Below, piece by piece: positions 11,280 through 21,068 of a DNA stretch of 64,000 bases. A model generated the notes under the pieces. That model did no database searches. It saw nothing but the letters and a program-made list of their open reading frames with translations, and was not told where the DNA came from. Positions within the stretch are counted from its first letter, which is position 1. Each line of letters starts with the position of its first letter. Position numbers and translations under genes: made by a program. The DNA lies in NCBI RefSeq assembly GCF_905171765.1, contig NC_053392.1, forward strand, positions 340,101,010-340,165,009. Reading direction: 5' to 3'. Source of the DNA: Bufo bufo (taxonomy: Eukaryota; Chordata; Amphibia; Anura; Bufonidae).

Positions 11280-12110
11280 TTAGGTAATGGGATATTTTTA
11301 TAGAGGAGATTCTTACGGACGCGGCAATACCTAATAAGTCTACTTTTTTTTTACAATTATTTAGGTTTTTGACTATATTATCTTTTTTGATACAAATCTT
11401 TTTTTTGGGTATCTCTAAAGTCTAAGGGTCATTTTTTAATTTTTTTTTTATCCAATTATCTCATGTGGGGGCTCATTTTTTGCGGGATGAGCGGACGGTT
11501 TTATTGGCACTATTTTGGGGGCTATATGACTTTTTTTTCGCTTGCTATTAAAGTTTTTGTTATGTAAGGTGACAAAAAAATTCTTTTTTTGCACCTATTT
11601 ATTTTTTATTTTTTGACCATGTTAATCTGGGGGGTTGGGTAATGGGATATTTTTATAGAGGAGATTCTTACGGACGCGGCAATACCTAATAAGTCTACTT
11701 TTTTTTTACAATTATTTAGGTTTTAGACTATATTATCTTTTTTGATACAAATTATTTTTTGGGTATCTCTAAAGTCTAAGGGTCATTTTTTAAAAAAATT
11801 TTTTATCCAATTATCTCATGTGGGGGCTCATTTTTTGCGGGATGAGCGGACGGTTTTATTGGCCCTATTTTGGGGGCTATATGACTTTTTGATCGCTTGC
11901 TATTAAACTTTTTATTATGTAAGGTGACAAAAAAAAACTTTTTTTGCACCTTTTTTTTTTTTTTTTTTCTTGACCGTGTTAATCTGGGGGGGTTGGTCAT
12001 GGGGTAGTTTTATAGAGGAAATTATTACCGACGCGGCGATACCTAATATGTCTACTTTTAATAAATTATTTTAGTTTTTTTGGGTGTCTCAGGTCTGAGA
12101 ACCATTTTTT
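11280..12110. repeat. Two ~360-bp piggyBac tail repeats
   Basis: Two direct copies contain GTTAATCTGGGGGGTT, TTTTTATAGAGGA, CGGCAATACCTAATAAGTC and GCGGGATGAGCGGACGG. They sit 3' of the inner transposase gene and correspond to the repeats at 1-734 and 46,190-46,480. Confidence 0.85.
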
Positions 12111-12145
12111 TTTATCCGATGTCAGTGCTAAATTGGGATATAAAT

Positions 12146-13946
12146 TTAGTACTCCATGGAAGTGTGATACTCCCTGATGCAACCGTCAATGCAGAGGCCC
12201 GGATGATCGGGGCACGTGTCGCACTGAGTAGTCGTGTCCTTCCATATCCCCCTCCTGCGACACACTCTGCACTTTTTTTTGGGTTCGTCCCTTCTTTCCA
12301 GTATGGGGGACCACACCTGGAAAGTGTTGGCCAGGGACGATCCGGGCACCTACAGTTCCCGAGGTACTCCGGCCTGCTCTTTCCCGGTCCGAAAAGATCA
12401 GGGCCTTGAGGACTGCCTCATAGAACTGGAGGAATGTCCCTGTGCTGCCAGCGCTTCGGGATAGTACAAAAGAGTTGTACATGGCAACCTGCACCAAGTA
12501 GACTGCAACTTTTTTGTACCATGCCCGGGTTTTGCGCATGGCATTATATGGCTTGAGGACTTGATCAGAGAGATCAACTCCTCCCATATACCGATTGTAG
12601 GCGACGATACAATCGGGCTTGAGGACCGTTGCCGCGGTACCTCGCACAGGGACAGGGGTGATGCCGTTACCATGAATTGTGGACAGCATAAGGACATCCC
12701 TCTTGTCCTTATACCTGACCAGCAACAGGTTTCCAGTGGTAAGGGCACGGGTCTCACCCCTGGGGATAGGTACCTGGAGGGGGTGGGCAGGGAGGCCGTG
12801 TTGATTTTTCCGCACGGTCCCACAAGCGGACGTGGATCTGGCGGCAAGGGACTGGAACAAGGGGATACTGGTATAAAAGTTATCCACGTAAAGGTGGTAA
12901 CCCTTATCCAGCAGTGGGTACATAAGGTCCCACACAAGTTTCCCGGTAACACCCAGAGTGGGGGGACATTCTGGGGGTTGAATCCGGGAATCTCGCCCCT
13001 CGTACACACGAAATTTGTAAGTGTACCCTGAGGTACTCTCACAAATTTTGTATAGCTTCACGCCATACCTCGCCCACTTGGAGGGCACATACTGGCGGAA
13101 AATGAGTCTCCCCTTGAACGCAATGAGAGACTCATTAACCGCGACCTCCCTTCCAGGTACATAGGCCTCCATGAATTTGGCCCCAAAGTGATCGATGACC
13201 GGCCGTATCTTATACAGACGGTCATGGGCAGGATCACCTCGGGGGGGACATGCTGCATTATCGGAATAATGCAGACATTTCCGGATGGCCTCAAACCGGG
13301 AGCGTGTCATGGCTGTACTGTAAAGTGGGGCCTGGTATAGGACGTCCCCACTCCAGTACAGCCTGACACTGGGTTTTTTGACCAGGCCCATATGCAGCAC
13401 GAGGCCCCAAAATATCCTCATTTCGGCTGCACTGACCGGCGTCCATCCACCGGGCCTGGCCAAAAAGGAGCCCGGGTGTTGAGCGACGAACTGTTGGGCG
13501 TACAGATTCGTCTGCTCCACCATCAGATTTACCAGTGGGTCACTGAAAAAATGACAAAAAAAGTCATATTCAGTGTAGCCCACTGTGGAAATCTGGATTC
13601 CTGATTGGCCTACAAAATCAGGAATCACGGGCTCGTATCGCTCTGGGCTACACCAGACAAGTTCACCGGCAGGGGGCTCCGGTGGATTTAACTGGTGGGC
13701 CGGGAAACCAGTACGAGCCCCAGAGCTGCTCGTACTAGTGTGGGCCACAGGGTCCCTAACATGGCGGTCCCCTTGCTCCGCCTGGCGGCGTCTCCGCCGC
13801 CTTGGGGGCTCATCATCATCGCTAGATGATGAGGAGGATGCGGATGACAACAGGAATGTGGGGTCATCCTCATCCTCACTGGGACTCTCGGAGTCGGAGG
13901 CAAGCTGGGCGTATGCCTCCTCGGCCGAGAACGTCCGGCGGGCCAT
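12146..13946 (-). pseudogene. piggyBac transposase (inner copy), long frame but two disabling changes
   Basis: ATG at 13,946 opens a 586-residue frame ending at 12,186. Order: acidic Ser-rich N-terminus (1-60), then a DDE_Tnp_1_7-type core. Catalytic Asp 2 is in YVDNFY (about D355) and Asp 3 in GGVDLSD (about D458). Asp 1 is Asn (about N271, VAVNESLIAFKGR); the outer copy keeps Asp, so this is probably GAT to AAT. A run of eight A residues (plus-strand T run 12,273-12,280) carries an extra base relative to the outer copy. It throws the C-terminal cysteine-rich domain out of frame: KCRVC, QCDTCPDHPGLC and YHT are readable in another frame down to 12,146. In intact relatives the enzyme excises and inserts at TTAA; this copy should not. 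Confidence 0.9.
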
Positions 13947-14599
13947 AGGGGAGTGTGTGTCTGCGTGTATATGTGCGTGTGTGTAACTCTTTATTTTGTG
14001 TGCGTGTGTGTGGGGGCACGGGTGTTCACGAACTCACCCTAAAACTAACAGAAAAAAAATAAAATAAACTAACTAAAAAAAGGGCAAAAAATGTGGGGGA
14101 AAAAAATCAAAACCGCTCATCAACCGTCCGAAGTTGATCAGCGGTGGGGTGTGCGATGCGCTAACAGTGGCCGGACACTAAGTGCCGGCCACAATCAGCG
14201 TACACAAAAAAAAAGGTGGGGGGGGGCAGGGGGGGGGGGGGGGGGGCAAGTGGCAGCACCCCTGGGGGGTCTAGGGTCACACAGCTGTGCTGTGGACCCC
14301 AGACACCCTAACTTAGGGTGATGCAATCAAAGTAAGAAAAGTTCAGAAACTAACTTTCCCTTTTTTTCCCCTGCCTAAACCAAACTTTCCCTATGCTGTC
14401 CCTATGTACCTGATGGGGGGTGCTGGGGCACAGATCGGGTCCTGGGGGCACAGATCGGGTCCTGGGGGTGCTGGCAGCGATGGTGGACACACGTGCAGGC
14501 AGCTCCTCTCTCCTCCGGCTCCGGAACACAAAAGGAGGAGGAGAGGAGCGCCTGCCTCTTTTGAATTTGCCGCCGGACCGCCCACAGACCAATCAGAAA
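13947..14599 (-). other. Inner piggyBac 5' leader
   Basis: Upstream of the minus-strand gene are a CA/GT-rich tract (13,960-14,030), poly-A stretches and a long G run (14,218-14,246). The same order occurs ahead of the outer copy (7,140-7,467). A promoter is expected here but no motif is clear enough to call. Confidence 0.5.
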
Positions 14600-14965
14600 G
14601 CGATCCTGAGTGGTGATGTCACCATCACCACTCAGGATCGTTGGATGGTGATTGGTGGGGTGAAATCACACCACCATCACCATCCTGTTCCGGGTTATCG
14701 GGTCTTCAGAGACCCGAACAACCCGGAAACGCAGAAAAACCGCAGGTCTGAATTGACCTGCGGTTTTCTGCGATCGCATACATGGGGGGGTCACCGGACC
14801 CCCCGGCGCATTTGCCCCAAGTGCCTGCTCAATGATTTGAGCAGGCACGGGGTTCCGATCACCGCCCGCCGCGCGGCGGTGATCAAAAATACACAGGGCG
14901 TACATGTACGCCCTGTGTCCTTAAGTACCAGGGCACAAGGGCGTACCTGTACGCCCTATGTCCTT
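14600..14965. other. Hairpin cassette in the inner piggyBac 5' region
   Basis: Inverted repeats follow each other: perfect 16-bp stem 14,601-14,616 with 14,625-14,640; GGATGGTGAT with its partner near 14,680; CGGGTC/GACCCG; AACCGCAGGTC/GACCTGCGGTT; GTGCCTGCTCAA/TTGAGCAGGCAC; CCGCC/GGCGG arms; and GGGCGTACATGTACGCCC near 14,896. It is the counterpart of 6,495-6,790. Confidence 0.8.
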
Positions 14966-14971
14966 AAGAGG

Positions 14972-14975
14972 TTAA
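14972..14975. repeat. TTAA target duplication, right side
   Basis: Second TTAA flanking the inner piggyBac. The outer transposase frame resumes directly after it (AAG CGG GCG AGG). Confidence 0.9.
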
Positions 14976-15870
14976 AGCGGGCGAGGTATGGTGTGAAGCT
15001 GTACAAATTTTGTGAGAGTACCTCAGGGTACACTTACAAGTTTCGTGTGTATGAGGGGCGAGATTCCCGTATTCAACCCCCAGAATGTCCCCCCACTCTG
15101 GGTGCTAGCGGGAAACTTGTGTGGGACCTTATGCACCCACTGCTAGATAAGGGTTACCACCTTTAGGTGGATAACTTTTATGCTAGTATCCCCTTGTTCC
15201 AGTCCCTCGACGCCAGATCCATGTCCGCTTGTGGGACCGTGCGGAAAAATCAACGTGGTCTCCCTGCCCACCCCCTCCAGGTTCCTATCCCCAGGGGTGA
15301 GACCCGTGCCCTTACCACTGGAAACCTGTTGCTGGTCAGATATAAGGACAAGAGGGATGTCCTTGTACTCTCCACAATTCATGGTAACGGCATCACCCCT
15401 GTCCCTGTGCAAGGTACCGCGGCAACGGTCCTCAAGCCCCATTGTATCGTCGACTACAATCGGTATATGGGAGGAGTTGATCTCTCTGATCAAGTCCTCA
15501 AGCCATATAATGCCATGCGCAATACCCGGGCATGGTACAAAAAAGTTGCGGTCTACTTGGTGCAGGTTGCCATGTACAACTCTTTTGTGCTGTCCCGGAG
15601 CGCTGGCAACACAGGGACATTCCTTCAGCCCTGATCTTTTCGGACCGGGAAAGAGCAGGCCGGAGTACCTCGGGAACTGGAGGCGCCCGGATCGTCCCTG
15701 GCCAACACTTTCCAGGTGTGGTCCCCCATACTGGAAAGAAGGGATGAACCCAAAAAAGGTGCAGAGTGTGTCACAGGAGGGGGATACGGAAGGACACCAC
15801 TACTCAATGTGACACGTGCCCCGATCATCCGGGCCTCTGCATTATTGGTTGCTTCAGGGAGTACCACACT
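14972..15870 (+). pseudogene. piggyBac transposase, C-terminal half of outer copy
   Basis: It continues the frame interrupted at 8,277 with RARYGVKLYKFCESTS. A TAG at 15,165-15,167 replaces a Tyr codon just before VDNFY. Catalytic Asp 2 (VDNFYAS) and Asp 3 (GGVDLSD) are kept. Around 15,629 about 22 bp are missing relative to the inner copy (FLQ..ALIFSD), shifting the frame. Another stop (TGA, near 15,745) precedes the Cys-rich C-terminus, which here has the frame-compatible KRCRVC..QCDTCPDHPGLC arrangement. This shows that the inner copy's A run is the derived state. Confidence 0.88.
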
Positions 15871-15904
15871 TCCATGGAGTACTAAATTTATATCCCAATG
15901 TAGC

Positions 15905-16260
15905 CACTGACAATCGGATAAAAAAACTATGGTTCTCAGACTTGAGACACCCAAAAAAATTGTAAAAACTAAAATAATTTAAAAAAAAGTATACAAATTA
16001 GGTATCTCCGCGTCGGTAATAATCTCCTCTATAAAAATACCCCATGACCTAACCCCCCCAGATTAACACGGTCCCAAAAAAAAAAATTAACGGTGCAAAA
16101 AAATAACTTTTTTTCTCACCTTACATAACAAAAAGTTTAATAGCAAGTGATAAAAAAGTCATGTAGCCCCCAAAATAGTGCCAATAAAACCGTCCTCTCC
16201 CCGCAAAAAATGAGCCCCTACATAAGATAATTGGCTAAAAAAAAAAAAAAAAAAAGACTC
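15905..16260. repeat. piggyBac tail repeat (outer copy, first)
   Basis: Reverse-complement copy of the unit at 11,280-12,110, in the expected place downstream of the outer transposase. It ends at the TTA where the foldback MITE inserted. Confidence 0.8.
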
Positions 16261-16263
16261 TTA

Positions 16264-17237
16264 GGCCTCTTTCACACGGGCGTTGCGGGAAAATGTGCGG
16301 GTGCGTTACGGGAACACCCGCAATTTTTCTGCGCGAGTGCAAAACATTGTAATGCGTTTTGCACACGCGTGAGAAAAATCGGCATGTTTGGTACCCAAAC
16401 CCGAACTTCTTCACAGAAGTTCGGGCTTGGGATCGGTATTCTGTAGATTGTATTATTTTCCCTTATAACATGGTTATAAGGGAAAATAATAGCATTCTGA
16501 ATACAGAATGCATAGTAAAATAGCACTGGACGGGGTTAAAAAAAAATAAAAAAGAATTTAACTCACCTTAATCCACTTGCTGGCTCTGCCGGCATCTCGT
16601 CTGTCTCCTTCTTTGCTGAACAGGACCTGTGGTGAGCATTCATTCCAGGACCTGTGGTGACGTCACTCCGGTCATCACATGATCCATCACATGACCCATC
16701 ACCATGGTAAAAGATCATGTGATGGATCATGTGATGACCGGAGTGACGTCACCACAGGTCCTGGAATGAATGCTCACCACAGGTCCTGTTCAGCAAAGAA
16801 GGAGACGGACGAGATGCCGGCAGCGCCAGCAAGTGGATTAAGGAGAGTTAAATTCTTTTTTATTTTTTTTTTAACCCCCTCCAGTGCTATTTTACTATGC
16901 ATTCTATATTCAGAATGCTATTATTTTCCCTTATAACCATGTTATAAGGGAAAAAAATAATGATCGGGTCTCCATCCCAATCGTCTCCTAGCAACCATGC
17001 GTGAAAATCGCACTGCATCCGCACTTGCTTGCGGATGCTTGCGATTTTCACGCAACCCCATTCACGCAGAATATAGAGCATGCTGCGATTTTCACGCAAC
17101 GCACAAGTGATGCGTGAAAATCACCGCTCATGTGCACAGCCCCATAAAAAATGAATGGGTCGGTATTCAGTGCGGGTGCAATGCGTTCAACTCACGCATC
17201 GCATCCGCGCGGAATACTCGCCCGTGTGAAAGGGGCC
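16264..17237. mobile_element. Foldback MITE, Harbinger-like, 974 bp
   Basis: Terminal inverted repeats read GGCCTCTTTCACACGGGCG and CGCCCGTGTGAAAGGGGCC. They are flanked by TTA on both sides (16,261-16,263 and 17,238-17,240), matching the 3-bp TWA duplication of PIF/Harbinger elements. The centre is a long near-perfect palindrome: about 130 bp (from near 16,568) pairs with the arm ending near 16,848, around a spacer at 16,691-16,715. Each outer arm also has a mini-hairpin TTCCCTTATAAC..TTATAAGGGAA. No coding capacity. Confidence 0.8.
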
Positions 17238-17240
17238 TTA

Positions 17241-17570
17241 GACTTTAGAGATACCAAAAAAAAATATTGGTTTCAAAAAGGATAATATAGTCTAAAACCT
17301 AAATAATTGTTAAAAAAGTAGACTTATTAGGTATCGCCGCGTCCGTAAGAATCTCCTCTATAAAAATACCCCATGACCTAACCCCCCAGATTAACACGGT
17401 CCAAAAAAAAACAAAAAACGTTGCAAAAAAAGAACTTTTTTTGTCACCTTACATAACAAAAAGTTTAATAGCAAGTGATCAAAAAGTCATATAGCCCCCA
17501 AAATAGTGCCAATTAAACCGTCCTCTCATCCCGCAAAAAATGAGCCCCTACATAAGATAATCGGCTCCTG
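17241..17570. repeat. piggyBac tail repeat (outer copy, second)
   Basis: Second reverse-complement tail unit, continuing the outer element after the foldback MITE with AGACTTTAGAGATACC. It ends abruptly near 17,570; no terminal TTAA repeat follows, so the outer element's right end is lost or diverged. Confidence 0.75.
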
Positions 17571-19046
17571 GTAGTGCCCATACGGCGCAGGTAGGTAAGT
17601 GTTAGGTTCCCGAGCTACTTGAGAAACCTTGGCGCGGTGCTCGGGCTGAGACATGTCCTACACCGTAGGATATGTTGGCTAATCTCTCAATTTTAACATC
17701 AGTTTGAGGGTTTAGTAAGACTGCAGAGTGCACCTGTCTTTGCTATTTTGTTATATTGCTATATTGATTACTACATCCACATAATTGCTATCTTGTGTAG
17801 GATGTCTATTGTGGTACTTGTGGTTCGCTGCGGGCATCCTCCATTGTATGCATTTTTGCTGGGGATCATCATTAGCAACGGGCCACAAGTGCAGGATTTG
17901 CTCCCCTATATATATGCACAACCGCATGTGGGTTTGAGCATTTCCTGCTTGGTTATTGCCACGCCATTCTTCTCAGTTTATATTTGTGTAGCATTGCAGC
18001 CTCAATACATGGGTCGCAGTGCAACTCTCAAGTTGCAGTTACCACAACCCATGAATCTCAAAAAATTCACCAGATTTTTTGTGATTCTGGGGTTGCGATC
18101 ATGTCCATTCAGTTCCATTATGTTCTGAGGTTGTACTGCTAGATAGTGGTCTTGCAACAAAACCCCAGTATTAGGCCTTTCTCATGCATTTTAGTAAGAA
18201 AGTTAGAAAGCTATCAAAAAATTCTGTAAAAACAAATCAAATATTCAGTAGATGAAAGTTGACTGAAATGATCAATTTTGACCATTTTGCTTGATTGTTG
18301 TTTAAATGTTATTCCTTTTTATGTGAATGGATATGTATGTGTGAACAAAAACCAAGGAGGAGAATCCTACAGAAAAAAGTGTAATGGAAATATTTGTGCC
18401 TCTTTTGTGTTTTGGACCCATTCCTGGCATGGGTTTTTTGTACCAATGTATTTTTGCCATACTGAACTACAGAGGAAGTGATATTACAGGGGGTACACAC
18501 TTTTCTATTAAAGAAATGCAAGGCATACCAAAAACATCATAAAATGGCAGGTTGTAAAACACTTTATAGGGACAAGATTCCTAAAATAAAACTAAACTAA
18601 GACTACAAAAACAATGACCAGAAACAAGTTAGGTGTTTTTGAGGCGTCTTAGGCCCAAAAAGTACAACATAAAACTGTGTGGGAGCACCATTAGGCCTTA
18701 CTGACACAGGGTTTTTTGCCAGCGGCATTTGGCATGGATGCTGCACCAAAAAGCCGCCAGCAGCAGAGCTGAATCAGTGGGAGTTCACACTGCAATTAAT
18801 GTGGCCGTGATTTATAGCTATGACCGCTTCAAGAAAGGACATGTACACATGCAGTTTAGCTCCTTTCAATGGGGTTAAACTGCAAGTGGGTCTATGGCAG
18901 TTTATATCTGATTTTAAAATCTGCTATGCAAACTTGCCTTTAGGCCACTTTCACAAGGTCAGCATTTGGTCAGTATGTTTCATTGGCTGGAGCAGGTGTT
19001 TTTGCTGCAAAAACAGACCAAAAACTGCAGGCGCAAGAAACAACAC
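17571..19046. other. Unassigned, probably old repeat DNA
   Basis: No gene called. Segments near 17,840-17,960 (GGGGATCATCATTAGCAACG) and the MITE-like ends at 18,692 and 18,943 (GGCCACTTTCACA) suggest decayed repeats, but I cannot assign a family. Confidence 0.4.
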
Positions 19047-19049
19047 TAA

Positions 19050-19502
19050 GGCCCCTTTCACACGAGCGTGACGGATTAGGTCCGGATACGTTCAGGGTGC
19101 GTTCAGTGAAACTCGCACCATTTTGCAAGCAATTTCAGTCAGTTTTGTCTGCGATTGCTTTCAGTTGTTCAGTTTTTTCCGCGTGGGTGCAATGCGTTTT
19201 GATGCGTTTATCACGCGCGTGATAAAAAACTATGGGTTTACAAACAACGTCTCTTAGCAACCATCAGTGAAAAACGCATCTCACCCGCACTTGCTTGCGG
19301 ATGCAATGCGTTTTTCACGCAGCCCCATTCACCTCTATTGGGCCAGGGCTGCGTGAAAAACGCTGAATATAGAACATGCTGCAATTTATACGCAACGCAG
19401 AACTGATGGAAAAAAAACCGCTCATGTACACAGACCCATTGAAATGAATGGGTTAGGATTCAGTGCGGGTGCAATGCGTTCACATCACGTGTGAAAGGGG
19501 CC
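19050..19502. mobile_element. Harbinger-like MITE, 453 bp
   Basis: Ends read GGCCCCTTTCACACGAGCG and CACGTGTGAAAGGGGCC, with TAA duplicated at 19,047-19,049 and 19,503-19,505. The interior shares AATGCGTTTTTCACGCAGCCC with the copies at 44,742-45,087 and 45,301-45,720. Confidence 0.75.
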
Positions 19503-19505
19503 TAA

Positions 19506-19999
19506 AACTGCAGAAAAACACCATTAAAAACCTATGCATTAACCCAACCTTAAAATCTATAAACACCTTCAGGGCAATTTTTTATTCATACATTTGATCT
19601 CCTGCACACCACTGTATCCAAATTGCAGATCCACAAAATACGGATGCAGTCTGCATGCATCCCACATTTTTCGCTGTGCCTATTCTTGTCTGCAAAAAAA
19701 ACACAAATAGGATATGTTCTATAATTTACAGCACAGGCGCACGGATGTCATCCGCGTTCTGTCCGCATTTTTGCATCGCCATAGGAGTTAATGGGTCCGC
19801 ATTCGATCTGCAAAAAAATGCCGATCAATCAAAAAAAAAATTTTTGATTGGTCTTTATGAAAATTTTTTAAGTTTTTTTCTACAGTTTTCAGTTCCAGTG
19901 TATTTGCAGACTGGCATAGGGTGGCAAACAGTGTCTACACAAACCATCAGAAGGCGTTGAATGCTGGAATGGAGGTCTATCTTGTTCAGCAGTCCTGCC
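19506..19999. other. Unassigned, with a decayed MITE near 19,600-19,830
   Basis: Words such as CACAAAATACGGATG and TAATGGGTCCGCATTCG resemble the interior of the MITE at 32,799-33,124, but the ends are lost. Confidence 0.35.
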
Positions 20000-20186
20000 A
20001 AGTTCTGCTTTTGTCTCAGACTCAATGTTAGATAGAGATGGGTCTGGGGACCACGTGGGCAACACCATAAAGAGAAGGGAAAATCACACTGGTTCTACTT
20101 TCAGCGCAGTCCAGTGCACATCGTGTCTAATGTATGCAGTCCTGGAACAGCAGTTTGAGAGTGCATATATTTGTTCAAAATGTTAG

Positions 20187-21068
20187 CAAATTGCCTGTTT
20201 GAAATTGCACATCGAGTATCTAAACGGGCGAGTGTCAACACTGAGAGGCGTTGACAATTTGGAAAAGAGTTTGCTGCTCACTGAGCAAGCACTCTTTGGG
20301 GTAAATGGGGGGGAGCGTGGTAGCGAGGATGCTGAGATAAGTGAGGTAGCTAGCTGGGTAACAGTTAGAAAGCGGGGTAGAGGGAAGAGTGCCAGGGAGG
20401 CTAGCCCTGAACTGACACACCCCAACAAGTTTGCAACGTTGGCAGATGAGGATGATGTCAGTTCAGAGAGAGCACTGCTGCAGCCGAACACTTCCTCTGC
20501 CAATCAGGGGAATGTCTGCTGCAGTAAGCAGGGAACCAGGAGAGCAGGGCAGGCCAGACAGGTGCTTGTAGTGGGAGACTCAATTATTAGGGGTACAGAT
20601 AGTGCAATCTGTCACAAAGACTGGGATCGTCGAACGGTGTGTTGTCTTCCTGGCGCTCGAGTTCGACACATCGCAGATCGGGTTGACAGATTACTGGGAG
20701 GGGCTGGAGAAGATCCAGCGGTCATGGTCCATATCGGAACCAATGACAAAGTTAGAGGTAGGTGGAGCGTCCTTAAAAAAGATTTTAGGGATTTAGGTCA
20801 AACGCTTAGGGCAAGGACTTCAAAGGTAGTATTTTCCGAAATACTGCCGGTACCACGAGCCACACAAGAAAGGCAGCGACAGATTAGGGAGGTAAACAAG
20901 TGGCTCAAAAACTGGTGTAGGAAGGAGGGGTTTGGGTTCCTGGATAACTGGGCCGACTTCTCTCTCGGCTACAGGCTCTATCGTAGGGATGCGCTGCACC
21001 TCAATGGGGAAGGGGCAGCTGTGTTGGGGGAGAATATGGCTAGAAGGTTGGAGGATTGTTTAGACTAG
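20187..21068 (+). CDS. CR1 ORF1 with SGNH-type esterase domain
   Basis: The open stretch runs from just after a TAG (20,184-20,186) to TAG 21,066-21,068; there is no good ATG at its beginning. Upstream of the TAG the same frame reads QCTSCLMYAVLEQQF..YICSKC, a paired-Cys motif of the kind found at the N-terminus of CR1 ORF1, so the true ORF1 starts earlier and the TAG is a nonsense change. Counting from 20,199, the SGNH/GDSL esterase motifs are VVGDSIIRG (Ser about 128), IGTND (179-183) and DALHLNG (Asp 264, His 267). The catalytic residues are all present. CR1 ORF1 proteins bind the element's RNA; the esterase role is not well settled. Confidence 0.8.
   Translation, partial: QIACLKLHIEYLNGRVSTLRGVDNLEKSLLLTEQALFGVNGGERGSEDAEISEVASWVTVRKRGRGKSAREASPELTHPNKFATLADEDDVSSERALLQPNTSSANQGNVCCSKQGTRRAGQARQVLVVGDSIIRGTDSAICHKDWDRRTVCCLPGARVRHIADRVDRLLGGAGEDPAVMVHIGTNDKVRGRWSVLKKDFRDLGQTLRARTSKVVFSEILPVPRATQERQRQIREVNKWLKNWCRKEGFGFLDNWADFSLGYRLYRRDALHLNGEGAAVLGENMARRLEDCLD

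Larger units (their letters stand above)
8278..14971 (-). mobile_element. Inner piggyBac element, 6.7 kb, inserted in a related copy
   Basis: It lies between two TTAA copies. Its ends read CCCCTTAAGGACACAG at the left and, on the other strand, CCTCTTAAGGACATAG at the right: 14 of 16 bases agree. The gene runs on the minus strand (13,946 to 12,146). Downstream of it lie two 360-bp tail repeats, an inverted 394-bp unit and five tandem 394-bp units, so the 3' region is about 3.9 kb, far longer than in compact piggyBac elements. The 5' region carries the hairpin cassette. Confidence 0.9.
6480..17570 (+). mobile_element. Outer piggyBac element, split by a second piggyBac
   Basis: The element comprises a 5' region with a hairpin cassette (6,495-6,790), a transposase 5' half (7,468-8,277), a 6.7-kb insertion (8,278-14,971), the transposase 3' half (14,972-15,870) and 3' tail repeats (15,905-17,570). 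The halves rejoin in frame when the insertion and one TTAA are removed. Its own terminal repeats are not clearly visible, so both outer limits are approximate. It is dead: internal deletions and stop codons occur in both halves. Another insertion, a foldback MITE, lies in its tail. Confidence 0.85.

Noticed and set aside
13585..13986. Plus-strand frame opposite the inner piggyBac N-terminus
   Set aside because: Antisense shadow of the acidic, Ser-rich coding region.
17748..18128. Hydrophobic 126-codon frame resembling a membrane protein
   Set aside because: Low-complexity composition, no known motif, and its sequence looks like a dispersed frog repeat.
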